DNA from: Oceaniferula marina
Lineage (GTDB): Bacteria > Verrucomicrobiota > Verrucomicrobiia > Verrucomicrobiales > Akkermansiaceae
DNA length: 64,000 bases
Assembly (NCBI RefSeq): GCF_013391475.1
Contig: NZ_JACBAZ010000009.1
Location: 1-64,000 of the forward strand
Reading direction: 5' to 3'
Under the pieces are notes generated by a model. The model saw only the letters and a program-made list of their open reading frames with translations, was not told the DNA's origin and made no database searches. Both the position numbers and the translations under genes were made by a program. This document shows positions 9,501-17,002 of the stretch, piece after piece. Positions within the stretch are counted from its first letter, which is position 1, and the number at the start of each line of letters is the position of its first letter.

Positions 9501-9634
9501 ATGTCAAAACTTCCCTGGAACACATCCCCCTTGCGGCTTACCTGAATGAGTTTCCGAGACTTCAGCAGGGATCTAGCTTCTCTAAAAACCCGCCCTCCCG
9601 AGGCCTTGCCAATCCATTGTTCGGTAATTTCCAT
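6590..9634 (-). CDS. SNF2-family helicase with SWIM zinc finger
   Basis: A DNA-dependent ATPase of 1014 residues. An N-terminal SWIM-type zinc motif (HCGC...LCEH, near 65-90) precedes a long middle region and the SNF2 core. Motif I is DDMGLGKTLQA (near 566), motif II is DEAS rather than DEAH (near 665), and the C-terminal helicase lobe ends with the QAADRIHRIGQ motif (near 950). The ATG at 9634 follows a GGGGAG; a longer frame to 9682 is possible. Bacterial proteins of this layout (HepA/RapA relatives) remodel protein-DNA or polymerase-DNA complexes, but the exact target is unknown. It is divergent from the ParA gene. Confidence 0.9.
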   Translation of the reverse strand: MEITEQWIGKASGGRVFREARSLLKSRKLIQVSRKGDVFQGSFDIGRRPMRVTVKVLGPHEVRNHCGCSMARRSGALCEHATALMLAGIMDQAPVRPTDEQPQAQPSGQPLRELPGTVDVVPMEVALAPLFPEKGAGAIHLRRAEVVAEEETSVSDRALSRWLYEATGKVDAAMLSLGEKQMAGFYRVLAGHRRVSRAGVPVEIVMDRLKPALELDLDGSECRIRMVGSSLVPLGSALADWLEDWAPDVSRLVIDTSDTDTVLSDDWQPMKTKALIGMLPALAEMYQLPDDLGGLRIKAAVPEIQMEIAGSTRALQVQLRGLYPENVQVPLGQAKPSRSAAGNGFPISSGEPNLWWVRNEEFEQSAVAELMAVGFQMLDASGLLFLRGEEQVLEFLTVRLPGLRKKWSVQTEEKLAHVESRVERIVPHVEVSGHGEDWLSCDIAWQCGDQTLSSDAVRKLLMSGSRTMAMPRGGKAVLSHFDAEVMEGLLLDTDPRQESGQYLVGAQHEAYLGRLQDYYAEGSEKYRNEDPVPALPDDLTGILREYQYEGVQWLYRRLAGSGAALLADDMGLGKTLQALAVVKLWKAHGGAEASGPALVVCPATLLGNWRDEAAKFVPDMTVLVMHGSKRKDYFEVMEAADIIITSYALLDRDVEQYERIKLGVMVLDEASAIRNPDTLAAKAARRMNVPARIAITGTPVENGVRDLWSIFQFLMPSYLGGREDFRLRYELPCQAEVPDMAAMQRLRWRTSPFMLRRTKSLVAKDLPPKMESVVWCDPSPMQKETYQSILRQGVEKVDALRKQSGPDAGRMQMLTVLLRLRQTCCDLRLLDDQLGRQSLQEVSSKLARLMELLDEAERGGHRVLVFSQFTSMLSLIRDELDREDIDFCYLDGSTTDRSSVVKRFQKPDGPPVFLISLKAGGYGLTLTAADTVVLFDPWWNPAVEAQAADRIHRIGQTKPSTIYKFITRGTVEEKILRLQERKRSVISAATGEMSDESTPMMSGLSDGEMRDLLA

Positions 9635-9825
9635 GATGCTCGTGCTCCCCGGATCTTGTAGGGACGCGCACAGAGTGCCCAATTGCGGCCCCAGTGCAAT
9701 GCCACGTTTGCAGATCGACTGATTTTTGTCTTTGGCTCGGTGCCCGATTCGTGCATGTTTCGTTCCGGACTCCGGTGCCGCCCGCCGATCCCCAATTCAT
9801 ACCCAGACCATTTCCCGAGGACCAG

Positions 9826-10620
9826 ATGAAAATTGTCGCCATCGCCAACCAAAAAGGAGGAGTCGGAAAAACCACGACCTCCATCAACCTGTCAGCCGCC
9901 CTGGCCGCCCGAGGTCAGAGGGTTCTGCTCATTGACCTCGACCCCCAGGCAAATGCAACCAGCGGCCTCGGCTGTGAACCGGACGGGCAGGAAAGCATGT
10001 ATTACCCGCTGATCGGAGAAAGCAGCATGGAAGAAAAAATCATCCCTTCCCGGCTCGAAAACCTCTCCTTGATCCCATCCGGTATGGACCTCGCCGGAGT
10101 GGAAATCGAACTCGCCCGGCGTGAAGACCACCTGATGCGCCTGCGCAACTTACTCTCCAAGTCAAAACAGCACAACCAGTTCGACTTCTGCATTCTCGAC
10201 ACCCCGCCGTCACTCGGCGTGCTGATGACCTCGGCGCTCGCTGCAGCGGATGAAATCCTCATCCCTCTCCAATGTGAGTGGTTCGGCCTGGAAGGGCTGG
10301 CCAAAATCGTGCAAGTCATCGAACAAATTCGGGACACCGGGGCCAATCCGGATGTCCTGCTCGAAGGTATCCTGATGACGATGTATGACGGCCGCACCAA
10401 CCTTTCCCGCCAGGTGGTGGAAGAAGTCGCCAATTATTTCCCATCCCAGATTTACCAAACCGTGGTTCCCCGCTCGATCCGTATCGGCGAAGCACCCAGC
10501 CACGGGCTGACGATCTTCGAACACGACCCCAATGGCACGGGAAGCAAAGCCTACAACGGTGTCGCTGATGAATTCCTGACCCGCCACGCCGTATGTGCAC
10601 CACCCATTGCCAGCGTCTGA
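9826..10620 (+). CDS. ParA/Soj-type ATPase, orphan
   Basis: A Walker-type ATPase of 264 residues. The deviant Walker A KGGVGKTT is at 10-17, the switch DLDPQANAT follows near 40, and DTPPSLG near 125 gives the Walker B region. The start at 9826 begins exactly at the family N-terminus (MKIVAIANQ) and has a GAGG at 9816-9819. ParA partners with ParB in chromosome or plasmid segregation, but no parB follows; five bases after the stop an outer-membrane protein gene begins. It may be the chromosomal Soj with ParB elsewhere, or a positioning ATPase for another cargo. Confidence 0.9.
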   Translation: MKIVAIANQKGGVGKTTTSINLSAALAARGQRVLLIDLDPQANATSGLGCEPDGQESMYYPLIGESSMEEKIIPSRLENLSLIPSGMDLAGVEIELARREDHLMRLRNLLSKSKQHNQFDFCILDTPPSLGVLMTSALAAADEILIPLQCEWFGLEGLAKIVQVIEQIRDTGANPDVLLEGILMTMYDGRTNLSRQVVEEVANYFPSQIYQTVVPRSIRIGEAPSHGLTIFEHDPNGTGSKAYNGVADEFLTRHAVCAPPIASV

Positions 10621-10625
10621 TTCCG

Positions 10626-11501
10626 ATGAAAATCATTCTTTCAAGAATGCTCCTCGGCCTGGTCGTCCTCCCCCTCCACGCCAAAGATCAACCGCTACTT
10701 ACAGAAGCAGAAGCTCAAACCGATGACGGTCGCAGTTGGTATGGGCTCTGGCCGAGTCTGACCAAAGAGGCTCTGGCTCAAGGCTATGAGATCCCACTCC
10801 CTTTTGGAGTATCCGCCACCTACATCAACCTTCAACGCAATGTCGAAGTCAAGGACGTCAAGGCCGGGGTCAACGGAGACCTGAAAAACGTCTCCCGCTT
10901 CCTTGCCGTCGATACCGAAAATGAAGTTCAGACGGGGCTGATCAGGCTCGATGCCTTCCCCCTGCCCTTTCTCAATGTCTACGCCTTTGGCGGCAGAATT
11001 GACAACCAATCGGAAGTCGATCTGAACATCACCATCCCAGGCCCTGGAGGTGGTGACATCACCCGTGACATCCGGGTATTCCCCGATCTACAAGCTGACA
11101 TCTGGGGTGCAGGGGCCAATCTCTCCGGTGGGTATAAAAACTTTTTTGCTTCGTTCGATGCCGTCTATTCCGCGACCGACCTCGGTGGAGCATTCAGCGA
11201 CACGGTCGACGTCTGGATCTACTCCGGCCGTATCGGTTACCGCGGCAAAATCTATGGCTACACCACCACCTTGTTCGCTGGTGCCGCCTATTGGGACTCC
11301 GAAACCATCATCAGCGGCAGCCTTCCCCTGGGAAACAACAACACCCTCGATTTCGAGGTCCTACAAGGGCCGGCCAAGCCATGGAACGGGCTGGTGGGAT
11401 GCGCCGTGGATGTCAACCCCCACTGGCAAATCCAGGCCGAACTCGATTTTAATTTCGATGACATGACGATGCTCGTCCTCGGAACCACTTACCGGTTCTG
11501 A
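10626..11501 (+). CDS. Predicted outer-membrane beta-barrel protein
   Basis: A protein of 291 residues with a signal peptide (residues 1-18, ending in PLHA before KDQ). The rest is rich in alternating polar/hydrophobic strands with many Gly and aromatics, and it ends in YRF, a C-terminal Phe typical of barrel proteins recognised by the BAM complex. It begins five bases after the parA-like gene and may be cotranscribed with it. Specific function is not recognisable; repeated YGYTTTLFAGAAYWD-like strands suggest a small porin or adhesin-like barrel. Confidence 0.75.
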   Translation: MKIILSRMLLGLVVLPLHAKDQPLLTEAEAQTDDGRSWYGLWPSLTKEALAQGYEIPLPFGVSATYINLQRNVEVKDVKAGVNGDLKNVSRFLAVDTENEVQTGLIRLDAFPLPFLNVYAFGGRIDNQSEVDLNITIPGPGGGDITRDIRVFPDLQADIWGAGANLSGGYKNFFASFDAVYSATDLGGAFSDTVDVWIYSGRIGYRGKIYGYTTTLFAGAAYWDSETIISGSLPLGNNNTLDFEVLQGPAKPWNGLVGCAVDVNPHWQIQAELDFNFDDMTMLVLGTTYRF

Positions 11502-11549
11502 TCGATCAGCACCACGCGGTTCAACCCGGCTCACACAGCCAGGCCAAGA

Positions 11550-12350
11550 TCAAGATTCCGGATCCACCTCCTGTTCCTCTTCATCCGGTTGGAAGGCAAC
11601 CAGCCCTTTTGATTCCAGACGGACTCGACCACTCGAAGACGTTTCCTCATCAAAGAGCAGAACCAGATACTTCTTGGTTTTGTAATGAAACGTATTGCGG
11701 ACCAGAAATTTCTTTTTCCCTTCTTTCTCGTAAGCCAACTCAAACGACAACGCCTCACCGTTTTTAGCGTCCGGAGCAACATGGATACCTTTTCCCGGCT
11801 CCAAGCGAAACTCTTCCTCTCCCAGTTTCCCATCCAAGGGCAATTCGGAATGGTTGTAAAAATAATAGGAACCATAAGGTAAGTCCTTCGGATTGTCTGG
11901 AATGACAACGATTTCACACCCACTTTGTTGAGGCTCCTCATCCTGCTTCACCTCCTCCTCTGGCGTCACCTCCTCATCCTGCGTCTCTCCCTCCTCTGGT
12001 TTCTCTTCATCCTCCTGCTTCACTTCATCCTCTAGTTTCAGAATGACCAGAGCATGATCCGGGGCATCCGCGAGTTTCACCGTGCCCAACTTGCGCGGCT
12101 CCCCATCCTGCTTGATATAAAAATGAAGCTCGGAAGCCTCCGTACTTAAGGGCTTGGAACGCTTCATCGGGGCCAACTCGATGCCCTTCAATTCAGAATC
12201 CTGATCCGAGCGCCAGTAAAACGACTTCCCGTCACCTGGTGAATCCCACAAGGTCACGGCAAGTAGTTTTTCCTTTTCTTGGGCAAGAAGCCATCCCCCG
12301 CTGATCGCAAAACTTAAACCCAGGATGATCAAACAACGAAACATGGCCAT
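11550..12350 (-). CDS. Secreted protein with acidic low-complexity linker
   Basis: A product of 266 residues with a signal peptide (about 1-24, MAMFRCLIILGLSFAIS, then WLLAQ). Residues about 105-145 are a Glu/Asp/Gln/Lys-rich linker that separates two beta-rich segments. The N-terminal segment (AVTLWDSPGDGKSFYWRS) and the C-terminal half show no catalytic motif. An ATG at 12344 is an alternative start. The family is not recognised; exported structural or binding function is a guess. Confidence 0.7.
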   Translation of the reverse strand: MAMFRCLIILGLSFAISGGWLLAQEKEKLLAVTLWDSPGDGKSFYWRSDQDSELKGIELAPMKRSKPLSTEASELHFYIKQDGEPRKLGTVKLADAPDHALVILKLEDEVKQEDEEKPEEGETQDEEVTPEEEVKQDEEPQQSGCEIVVIPDNPKDLPYGSYYFYNHSELPLDGKLGEEEFRLEPGKGIHVAPDAKNGEALSFELAYEKEGKKKFLVRNTFHYKTKKYLVLLFDEETSSSGRVRLESKGLVAFQPDEEEQEVDPES

Positions 12351-12403
12351 AATCCACTTCTAGCCTCCTACAGCATTTTGACAAGCAGATTCAAATCCGC
12401 TGC

Positions 12404-13219
12404 TCACGATCCACCCTGGTCACGGGCAATGGCCAACCAATCGGCAAAGTGAGGCTTCCAGCCCAAGGCTCGGATTTTATCAGACAGCACGCGCTTACTG
12501 CTGCTTCCTCTACGCCGGGTCACCTCTCCTGGTTGTGCCACCGGGGGTAATGCCATCCCATAGGACTCAGCCAACTGCTGATAGCACTCCAACTGGGTCA
12601 GGCTTACCGACGAGATATTGTAGATTTGACCCTGTGCTCGGAGCCCCAGCTCAGCCAGCAGGTAACAAGCCGACGCAACATCATCACGGTGGACAAAGTT
12701 CAACACCCGCTCGCCTGCACCATCCAATCTGGCACGACCATTGATAAAGGAAGTGGCGGTATAACATCGCCCGGCACCGCAGAGCGCGGATAGACGAAGC
12801 ACCACACCGCCAGCCTCAATAGCCGCGCGTTCGGCTTCAAGTAAGATTGCTGCCGTTTCCGTCGATGGCACCGTCGTGCTGGCCTCCGTGACCTCACTGT
12901 GATCCTGCTGACCATACACCGAAGTGCTGGAGATAAATAAGAAGGGCGTGCCTGAAAATCTGGAGGATAAATGGCGACATCCATCGAGATACACCGATCG
13001 GTAAGCGTCAGGGCCACCACCACCGGACGCAGCACAATGAATCACCAAATCATACTCCCCCGGCAAAGCCAGAACCGCATCTTCATCGGAAAGGTCACAA
13101 GCCGTCACGCCCGGACCACCAGTCCGACTGAGGCAATCCACCTGCCAGCCCCTCGCTTCAAACAATGGCTTCAAGGCATGACCGAGAAAACCATAGCCCG
13201 CAATCAACAAGCTAGCCAT
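12404..13219 (-). CDS. NAD-dependent epimerase/reductase-like protein (SDR)
   Basis: A Rossmann-fold protein of 271 residues related to the extended SDR family (YeeZ-like). The dinucleotide-binding motif AGYGFLG lies at 7-13, the SSTSVYG stretch carries the Ser/Tyr positions of the active site (near 98-104), and a substrate-binding domain follows. Start at 13219 was chosen because the sequence reaches the Rossmann strand within six residues and overlaps the map stop at 13212-13214 by 8 bases, which implies coupling. A longer frame to 13255 would extend further into map. Substrate unknown. Confidence 0.85.
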   Translation of the reverse strand: MASLLIAGYGFLGHALKPLFEARGWQVDCLSRTGGPGVTACDLSDEDAVLALPGEYDLVIHCAASGGGGPDAYRSVYLDGCRHLSSRFSGTPFLFISSTSVYGQQDHSEVTEASTTVPSTETAAILLEAERAAIEAGGVVLRLSALCGAGRCYTATSFINGRARLDGAGERVLNFVHRDDVASACYLLAELGLRAQGQIYNISSVSLTQLECYQQLAESYGMALPPVAQPGEVTRRRGSSSKRVLSDKIRALGWKPHFADWLAIARDQGGS

Positions 13220-14018
13220 CCATCTTGATTCCCAAAAGTTCTTCCGTCGCCTCACGAGGACGAGCGGTCAAAATATCCGGTTTCCCCTCGGTTACCAACA
13301 CCGTGTGTTCGAAATGAGAAGAGTTCTTGCGGTCATTTGTAATCACCGTCCAGCCATCACTGAGAATGGTTACTCCAGGTACCCCTGCATTCACCATCGG
13401 CTCAATCGCCAACACCATGCCCGGTCGCAGCTTGGGGCTACGGCCCGGCGGACGAAAATTCGGAACCTGCGGTTCTTCATGCAGGTTTCGCCCGACACCA
13501 TGACCGACAAATTCTTTGACCACTGTAAACCCATAAGGCTGCACATGTGCCTCCACCGCACCACACAAATCCGCGAGGTGTGTCCCATTGCGGGCGTGAT
13601 CAATGGCCTCATACAGGGATTGTTCGGTGGCACACAGAAGCCGCTTGGTTTCCAAATCGATGTCACCCGCAGGAACGGTGGTTGCATTGTCTCCAATCCA
13701 GCCACCTTTTGTGATGCCTACGTCGATTTTCAAGATATCCCCAGGCCGGATAATCGTATCGGACCCAATGCCGTGAACCACTTCCTCATTGCGGGAAATA
13801 CAGATATGTCCGGGAAACCCGCGATAGCCAAGAAAAGCGCTTTTACATGAGCGTTCCTTCATCAACTCCGCCGCGTAGGCGTCAATCTCACCCGTGGTTT
13901 TGCCAGGCTGCACAGCCTTGGCACAGAGCTGAAGAATCTCACTGGCCGTCTCACAGGCAACACGCATCTTGCGGATATCCGCAGCAGATTTAATCGGAAT
14001 ACGAACTTTTTTAGCCAT
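13212..14018 (-). CDS. map: Methionine aminopeptidase, type I
   Basis: A metalloprotease of 268 residues that removes initiator Met from nascent proteins. The family motifs are intact: the His of EVVHGIG, the two Asp of DVGITKGGWIGDNATT, the His of FVGHGVGRNLHEEP, the Glu of LAIEPM and the Glu of SHFEHTVLV, which together bind two divalent metal ions. The ATG at 14018 gives the usual N-terminus; a TTG at 14027 adds three residues. The next gene overlaps its 3' end, so map and the SDR gene likely form one unit, with a terminator of the preceding gene at 14093-14133 separating them from the locus upstream. Confidence 0.95.
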   Translation of the reverse strand: MAKKVRIPIKSAADIRKMRVACETASEILQLCAKAVQPGKTTGEIDAYAAELMKERSCKSAFLGYRGFPGHICISRNEEVVHGIGSDTIIRPGDILKIDVGITKGGWIGDNATTVPAGDIDLETKRLLCATEQSLYEAIDHARNGTHLADLCGAVEAHVQPYGFTVVKEFVGHGVGRNLHEEPQVPNFRPPGRSPKLRPGMVLAIEPMVNAGVPGVTILSDGWTVITNDRKNSSHFEHTVLVTEGKPDILTARPREATEELLGIKMDG

Positions 14019-14092
14019 GGGTCTCAATTGAATGGATCACCGGAATACATCCCCGGTGACGCAGAGATACTCCCATCCGCGTCGATGAAAAG

Positions 14093-14133
14093 AAAAAAGC
14101 CCCGCGAAACGTATCATACGTCCGCAGGGCTTC
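14093..14133 (-). terminator. Rho-independent terminator
   Basis: On the minus strand AAGCCCTGCG...CGCGGGGCTT forms a long hairpin with an inner ACGTAT/ATACGT stem and is followed by six Ts. It lies 37 nt beyond the TAA at 14170-14172 but about 190 nt beyond the in-frame TGA at 14326-14328, so it fits the longer reading frame. Confidence 0.85.
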
Positions 14134-14169
14134 GTTAAATGGTTAAAAAATAAGCCGAAATACCTTCGT

Positions 14170-14877
14170 TTAACGCGTAGCCATTTTCTTCCGGTCCCGC
14201 TCCACCTTGTCGAGCAGCGCACGGTTTGATGACTCCGTCCGGACGACCTCACCGTCCACTTCGATATCGACAATGATTCCGATCATGTTGTCCACCCGGC
14301 GACCGCCAGGTACGTTGGGACCACATCATCCACCACCAACCGGTGGCTGGACCTTCCTCACGAGATACACTGTTTCGGTATTCACCGTCAGCGTATCACC
14401 GTCGTAGATTTTACCCGTGGAAAGCGTGCCTTCCTTGGTTTTGCGGACCATGCCTCCCTTTTTCAGGTCTCCCTCATCGTAATAAATCGTATAGTTCAGG
14501 GTGACATCCTCAATGGATACCTTCCCACGGTTATAGACTTCGATGGCAAAACCGACGCGCGAGGTGTCTTTACCGTCTTTGGTTTTCTCTTCCTTGAACT
14601 TCAAGCGAACATTTTTGGCCACTTCAAGCAGGTCCTGTTTTGACAAAACATAGGCCTGGCATTCATCGGAAAGCACCGAAAGGGAAAAGCTCATCGCCTT
14701 CCCCTTGGCGTTTTTCACCGTGACCGATTTCTTTTTGGCATCGTATGCCGTCAAGGTCGCGTCAAAGGACTTCGTCTTCCCCTGGTCATAGAAGGTCCGT
14801 AGCTCCAGCGCCTGTGACGGCAGAGCTAAGGCCAGAATGGCCAAGGCTGTGTTCATTGTGTATCGTAGTGTGTGCAT
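14170..14877 (-). CDS. Candidate selenoprotein: secreted SHD1-like protein with in-frame UGA
   Basis: The frame from the ATG at 14877 reaches a TGA at 14326-14328 after 183 codons, but continues in the same frame for 51 more sense codons to TAA at 14170-14172. The extension (CGPNVPGGRRVDNMIG, then DIEVDGEVVRTESSN) has the codon bias of its neighbours and looks like folded protein. If UGA is read as selenocysteine the product has 235 residues with Sec184-Cys185 in a GGGUCGP context. Residues 1-23 are a signal peptide; about 24-80 (LELRTFYDQ, then SFSLSVLSDECQAYV) resemble the SHD1 domain common in Planctomycetes and Verrucomicrobia. The downstream hairpin is SECIS-like. The alternative is a nonsense mutation of a Gly codon (GGA to TGA) in a Gly-rich linker. 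An ATG at 14856 is a second possible start. Confidence 0.7.
14294..14311 (-). promoter_or_regulatory. SECIS-like hairpin downstream of in-frame UGA
   Basis: In the minus-strand RNA, ACCUGGC (14311-14305) pairs with GCCGGGU (14300-14294) around a GGUC loop (14304-14301). Twenty-one nucleotides lie between the UGA and the loop. The three GGC/GCC pairs under the loop, then a U that can bulge or pair with G, then CC/GG copy the layout of the E. coli fdhF SECIS, whose GGUC loop and bulged U bind SelB. The structure is seen in the sequence; its function is inference. Confidence 0.6.
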
Positions 14878-14958
14878 ATCGTCTAAAGAGCGGTATCATC
14901 AATTACATTCGTGTCAAATCGATTCAAAAACTTGAGGCCAGCTACCTTATAGCTCATC

Positions 14959-16290
14959 TCACTCGGAAAGCACGCGGGCCAGCTTCCGCAGCGTAAGCAA
15001 AGCTTCCTTCCTCTCGGTATTCATCGAAGGTCCGTCCTCTCGCTCGATCACATCCAAAAGTTCAGACAAGCCACTCGGATCCCCCTCCCCTTGGGCAAGT
15101 CGACCTGCAGCCGCAAGCATCGAGGCAAAACGCATGTCAGCACTTGCCTGCGGCCATGCCCGGATGGCTTGGGGCGATACCGAAAGAGCTCCCGAGTCCC
15201 CGGACCCGACACGTAAAGTCACCATGGGCCCATCATCTGTAGACTCTCCAGCCAACTCCAACTCATAAAAGACATAATTACCCCGTGAATAAGAAACATC
15301 CGGGGACAAGCCGGCTTCCTCACCGCTTTCGGTAGCTGTTACAGGCTCCCCATAACCCATCAACCGGGAGCGGGAAACACGCGAAGGATCCAAATGGAGC
15401 TCCGCAACACAAGCGGTCGTATCCGCGCCGGAGGCAGCAGCCACATGCACAGCCAGCAACACACTATGTTCATTCCAAGGCGTCTGGCACATCTCCAAAT
15501 CGGCATGCAAGCGTGCACCCTGAAGCATTTTCGGAGACTTGTAGCTAAAGTGGTTCACCAACTCTTCGATGCGGATTGTCGCTTTCGGAGGGAGGGCATT
15601 CCGCTCGTTCAGGTAACGGCTCAGCCATGTCCAGGACGAAGCCCCTGCATTCATAGGAACCATCAACCCTTGCCCGGCCACCACCGGCTGCCATGTCTGC
15701 TCTCTCGACTCTGGCACTTCAGCTGCCATTTCCCAATCAGCCTGGCGAATGCTGCGGGCCAGAACCTCACGATAGCGTCCATTTTCTTCGGTCATGGCCC
15801 AAGCCAAGGCCTCTTGTTCAGGTGTGCGCTCCGAAACCTTCCCACTTCCCCTGGGAATCACAGGAGCCATTAACTTGAGAGTCTCCCACTGGGTCCAATC
15901 GGGCCCCACTTCCTGCTCGGCCACCTCGGACGATTGAGGTTTTCCGGCAGGCTCCATAACGAAGAAGACCCCCAAAGCAAGGGCTGCCGCCACGCCGGCA
16001 CCCGTGACCCAGGGGTGTTTCCACCATGGCATGTGTGCACTCGCAATATCTTCGATCACTGGATTGGAACCGGCACTCCGGACAGCCTGTCGCTGGGCGG
16101 AAGTAAGCATCTCAACCTCTCCCCCCCCAAGGGAATCCAGCAACAAAAACGAGGTTTCACGCACTTCGTCGACGGCCGCACGAATGCGAGGGTCGCGCTG
16201 AACCGCACGGGCCATCTCGACCGCATCCGTCCCTTTCAGCTCACCGAGAGCAAAGGCAGTAATCCGGGGGTCATTGATATCGATATTCAT
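14959..16290 (-). CDS. Anti-sigma-like, YfbK-type protein lacking the vWA core
   Basis: A product of 443 residues encoded just downstream of an ECF sigma gene. The N-terminal 80 residues (ITAFALGELKG, then AVQRDPRIRAAVDEVR) look like the cytoplasmic part of an anti-sigma factor; a membrane helix follows at about 93-112. Residues 218-250 (SWTWLSRYLNERNALPP, IRIEELVNHF) match the vWF_N region of YfbK-type proteins, and PWN at 271-273 the strand after it. The sequence then jumps directly to VAELHLDPSRVSRSRLMGY (295 on), the DUF3520 region that normally follows a von Willebrand A domain. The vWA domain of about 170 residues with its DxSxS site is absent. Likely role: membrane regulator of the sigma factor. 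Confidence 0.75.
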   Translation of the reverse strand: MNIDINDPRITAFALGELKGTDAVEMARAVQRDPRIRAAVDEVRETSFLLLDSLGGGEVEMLTSAQRQAVRSAGSNPVIEDIASAHMPWWKHPWVTGAGVAAALALGVFFVMEPAGKPQSSEVAEQEVGPDWTQWETLKLMAPVIPRGSGKVSERTPEQEALAWAMTEENGRYREVLARSIRQADWEMAAEVPESREQTWQPVVAGQGLMVPMNAGASSWTWLSRYLNERNALPPKATIRIEELVNHFSYKSPKMLQGARLHADLEMCQTPWNEHSVLLAVHVAAASGADTTACVAELHLDPSRVSRSRLMGYGEPVTATESGEEAGLSPDVSYSRGNYVFYELELAGESTDDGPMVTLRVGSGDSGALSVSPQAIRAWPQASADMRFASMLAAAGRLAQGEGDPSGLSELLDVIEREDGPSMNTERKEALLTLRKLARVLSE

Positions 16291-16351
16291 CTGATTGGTT
16301 GTTGAGGGGGCGGTGGGATTGCGGAGTCGTTGAAAGGATCGTTTATCTGGA

Positions 16352-16933
16352 TTATTTTAAGTCGTCGGGAAGCATGGAGCGGAGCCGCTTCATCCCCGTA
16401 TGGATGAGAAAACCCACATTACCTTGACTCAGCCCGGTTTCCTCACTGATTTCTTGATAGGAGTATCCTTTCTCAAATTTAAGCAGTATCACGGTTGCCT
16501 GATTCTCCGGCAAGCGGGAGATATAGGATTTCACCATCTCTACCCGCTCATGGTCGGCCGTAGCCTGATAAGGTGTCGGACCACCGCTGTCACGGCGCTC
16601 CAAGACCTCATCCTCCACGGCAACAAGACGCTTCTCTTTACGCAAGACATCGAGAGCCCGATTCCTGCACACGGTGAAGAGCCAGGATTTCAGACCTTCG
16701 CTAACCTTGCCGGCGTCCTGCTGATAAAGCCGGATGAACGTATCCTGAACGACATCACGGGCACGGTCCAAATCATGCACGATGGTCCGTGCATATCCAA
16801 TCAGCGGCGATTCATATTCTGAAATCGCACGTTCAACGAGATCTGCACTGGTTTCCACCATATCCTTTGTTTGCTCGCCATCCCGGGGGTCGGGCTGACT
16901 GTCCGTATCCTTGTTATCGCCCATGCCAGGCAC
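16352..16933 (-). CDS. ECF-type RNA polymerase sigma factor
   Basis: A sigma-70 family factor of 193 residues with only regions 2 and 4. Region 2 includes YARTIVHDLDRARDVVQDTF, the helix that melts the -10 element, and region 4 carries LPENQATVILLKFEKGYSY followed by the helix-turn-helix EISEETGLSQGNVGFLIHTG. An acidic N-terminal tail of about 25 residues precedes region 2; an ATG at 16924 removes three of them. The membrane-bound regulator gene follows 61 bases after the stop, the usual ECF/anti-sigma operon order. Target promoters are not evident. Confidence 0.92.
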   Translation of the reverse strand: MPGMGDNKDTDSQPDPRDGEQTKDMVETSADLVERAISEYESPLIGYARTIVHDLDRARDVVQDTFIRLYQQDAGKVSEGLKSWLFTVCRNRALDVLRKEKRLVAVEDEVLERRDSGGPTPYQATADHERVEMVKSYISRLPENQATVILLKFEKGYSYQEISEETGLSQGNVGFLIHTGMKRLRSMLPDDLK

Positions 16934-17002
16934 TTTCTACGGATTGAAACGAAGGTCGCGGATATTTCTTGGGCCTAAATGATCTTTTTTTTTCAAATCC
17001 GA

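Noticed and set aside
14326-14877. Annotating only the 183-codon ORF as a complete gene
   Set aside because: The downstream 51 codons in the same frame, the SECIS-like hairpin and the terminator position all favour the longer frame; a recent nonsense mutation remains the main alternative.
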